Assembly: GCA_902766115.1 (NCBI GenBank)
Contig: CACXCL010000140.1
Span: 1-24,820, forward strand
DNA from: an uncultured Ruminococcus sp.
GTDB lineage: Bacteria > Bacillota > Clostridia > Oscillospirales > CAG-272
Direction: 5' to 3'
Length of the DNA: 24,820 bases
Shown here: positions 23,773 through 24,820 of the stretch, in pieces
Position numbering within the stretch: the first letter of the stretch is position 1
How the letters are laid out: each line of letters starts with the position of its first letter
Made by a program: the position numbers and the translations under genes
Notes under the pieces: generated by a model
What the model was told of the DNA's origin: nothing
The model's input: the letters and a program-made list of their open reading frames with translations, nothing else
Database searches by the model: none

Positions 23773-24435
23773 TTGGAAATCAGGATCATTGAAGACAAGG
23801 ATGCGGAGCGGATCGCTCTGTCGGAGGACGCGTTCTTTGCCGTTCCCGTTGAGGTCACCGTACCGAGCGGATCGGACTGCGCCGTCATCACCGTTTTCCC
23901 GTCCGTTTCCGGCGCGGCTGAAGCCGCAGGGACCGGCGGCGACCCTCTCGGAGAGGGGACGATCCGCTCTCTCGCAGACGCCGCCTCGCCGTTTATGAGA
24001 AACGCGGGTTATCCCGGACATCCCGAAATATTCAGAACGGTGGGCTTCATCTCCCCGGAGGGATACGACGCCGGAGTCCGGCTTCCCGACGGGGCGTCGC
24101 TTGAAGAAAAAACAGAAGACGGCTCCCCCGTGGCGTCGGTCACCGTCGGCGGGAAGGAAGTATCCAGGGCTTCGGTGAACGATATCGACGCCGGGGACGA
24201 CGCGGCGGAGATATATACCGAGACCGATCCGGACTGCCGGAACCTCGGATACGCCACCGCCTGCGTTGCGAGCCTCGCTCGGACCCTGACCGCGGCGGGA
24301 AAACGCGCGCGATACGTCTGCTCCGTCGACAACGCCCCCTCCGTCCGCGTGGCGGAAAAGGCGGGACTTATCCGCGAATACGACAGCGCGGCGATAGTAT
24401 ACTACAGACCGGAAGGAGACCGAGATGGCGTTTGA
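23773..24435 (+). CDS. GNAT-family N-acetyltransferase
   Basis: 220 aa. The C-terminal half carries the GNAT core: AEIYTETDPDCRNLGYATACVASLARTL (about 150-177), where CRNLGYA is the acetyl-CoA pyrophosphate loop in the R-x-x-G-x-A position, then RYVCSVDNAPSVRVAEKAGL (about 185-204), typical of motif B. The N-terminal half (1-130) is less conserved and may hold substrate specificity; target unknown. The start is TTG, with GGAGG 8 bases upstream. The stop lies 11 bases inside the next gene (rqcH), so the two are surely co-transcribed and probably translationally coupled. Confidence 0.85.
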   Translation: MEIRIIEDKDAERIALSEDAFFAVPVEVTVPSGSDCAVITVFPSVSGAAEAAGTGGDPLGEGTIRSLADAASPFMRNAGYPGHPEIFRTVGFISPEGYDAGVRLPDGASLEEKTEDGSPVASVTVGGKEVSRASVNDIDAGDDAAEIYTETDPDCRNLGYATACVASLARTLTAAGKRARYVCSVDNAPSVRVAEKAGLIREYDSAAIVYYRPEGDRDGV

Positions 24436-24820
24436 CGCGTGTATGCTGAGCTGCGTTCTTCGTGAGCTCAACGATTCCGCCGCGGGCGGCAGAGTGGACA
24501 AGATATGGCAGCCAGAGAGGGACGAAACGGTCTTCGCGATCCGCGCATCCGGACGCGATCTGCGTCTTCTCATAGATTCCGGCTCGTCCACCCCGAGAAT
24601 GAACCTCAGCGGCATGAAGCCGGAGAATCCGGCGGCTCCGCCCATGTTCTGCATGCTTCTCAGAAAGCATTTTTCCGGCGCGAGATTTCTCCGGGCATTC
24701 CAGCCGACCTTTGACCGAGTGGCGTGCCTCGTGTTCGAGTGCCGCGACGAGATGGGATTCAAAACCGAAAAAACGCTTGTCGCCGAGATCATGGGGAAAT
24801 ACAGCAATCTCATCGTCGCA
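24425..24820 (+). CDS. rqcH: NFACT-family ribosome quality control factor RqcH (3' end outside window)
   Basis: The first 132 residues are open to the right edge. The opening MAFDACMLSCVLRELN, GGRVDKIWQPERDE (22-35), PENPAAPPMFCMLLRKH (67-83) and VAEIMGKYSNLIV (119-131) are the NFACT-N signature of the RqcH/FpvA-type proteins, long annotated as fibronectin-binding. RqcH binds stalled 50S subunits with peptidyl-tRNA and adds C-terminal alanine tails that mark the chain for degradation. AAGGAG lies 6 bases before the ATG, and the start overlaps the acetyltransferase gene by 11 bases. The rest of the protein (typically near 570-590 aa in total) is not visible. Confidence 0.93.
   Translation, partial: MAFDACMLSCVLRELNDSAAGGRVDKIWQPERDETVFAIRASGRDLRLLIDSGSSTPRMNLSGMKPENPAAPPMFCMLLRKHFSGARFLRAFQPTFDRVACLVFECRDEMGFKTEKTLVAEIMGKYSNLIVA

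Noticed and set aside
23556..23792. Small gene in the lon/acetyltransferase gap
   Set aside because: No ribosome binding site; the frame crosses both promoters and overlaps the acetyltransferase start.

Overview
The window looks like chromosomal core DNA from a GC-rich, Gram-positive Bacillota, most likely an uncultured member of the Clostridia. The evidence is family content and order: a lon-ysxC pair; a cluster of site-2 protease, scpA, scpB, a DUF2953 protein, GerW/YtfJ, a D,D-carboxypeptidase and an RsuA/RluB pseudouridine synthase; bioY next to birA; an NFACT/RqcH gene; strong AGGAGG-type ribosome binding sites; and sigma-A-like promoters. I see no phage, insertion sequence, CRISPR, tRNA or rRNA. 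The GC-rich coding bias leaves long open frames opposite most real genes; I treat these as shadows.

Layout. At 1-65 the tail of a + strand gene ends at a bidirectional terminator. From 4730 down to 124 (- strand) runs a four-gene envelope operon: GT2-GtrA glycosyltransferase, PAP2 phosphatase, a membrane-anchored extracellular protein and a phosphodiester glycosidase-domain protein, behind a good promoter at 4854-4882. From 7941 down to 4924 (- strand) lie a short RadC/JAB-domain protein and an XPD/DinG-type Fe-S helicase, with an inverted repeat over their promoter. From 8144 to 10168 (+ strand), divergent from them, is a modular surface protein whose transcription meets that of an alanine/sodium symporter gene (11543 to 10209, -) at a shared terminator.

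From 13205 down to 11658 (- strand) are bioY and birA, with a BirA-box-like perfect palindrome overlapping the bioY -35. The same palindrome is followed by a T-run in the direction that would terminate the gene upstream. From 23441 down to 13301 (- strand) is an almost gap-free array: lon, ysxC, lysA, site-2 protease, scpA, scpB, DUF2953, gerW-type, D,D-carboxypeptidase, pseudouridine synthase and a small GNAT-like protein. Divergent from lon are a GNAT acetyltransferase (23773-24435, +) and the start of rqcH (24425 to the window end), behind two tandem promoters.

How the genes work together. The array combines protein quality control (Lon), ribosome assembly (YsxC, pseudouridine synthase), lysine/diaminopimelate synthesis (LysA), chromosome condensation (ScpAB) and envelope or sporulation functions (site-2 protease, DUF2953, GerW, D,D-carboxypeptidase). 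BioY and BirA plausibly form a biotin-responsive autoregulated unit. The four-gene envelope operon plausibly builds or edits a polyprenyl-linked surface glycan. RqcH at the right edge belongs to ribosome quality control. Many genes start with TTG or GTG. I found no clearly new system; the best candidates for a second look are the bioY control element, the envelope operon, the surface protein and the helicase with an apparently decayed nuclease region.
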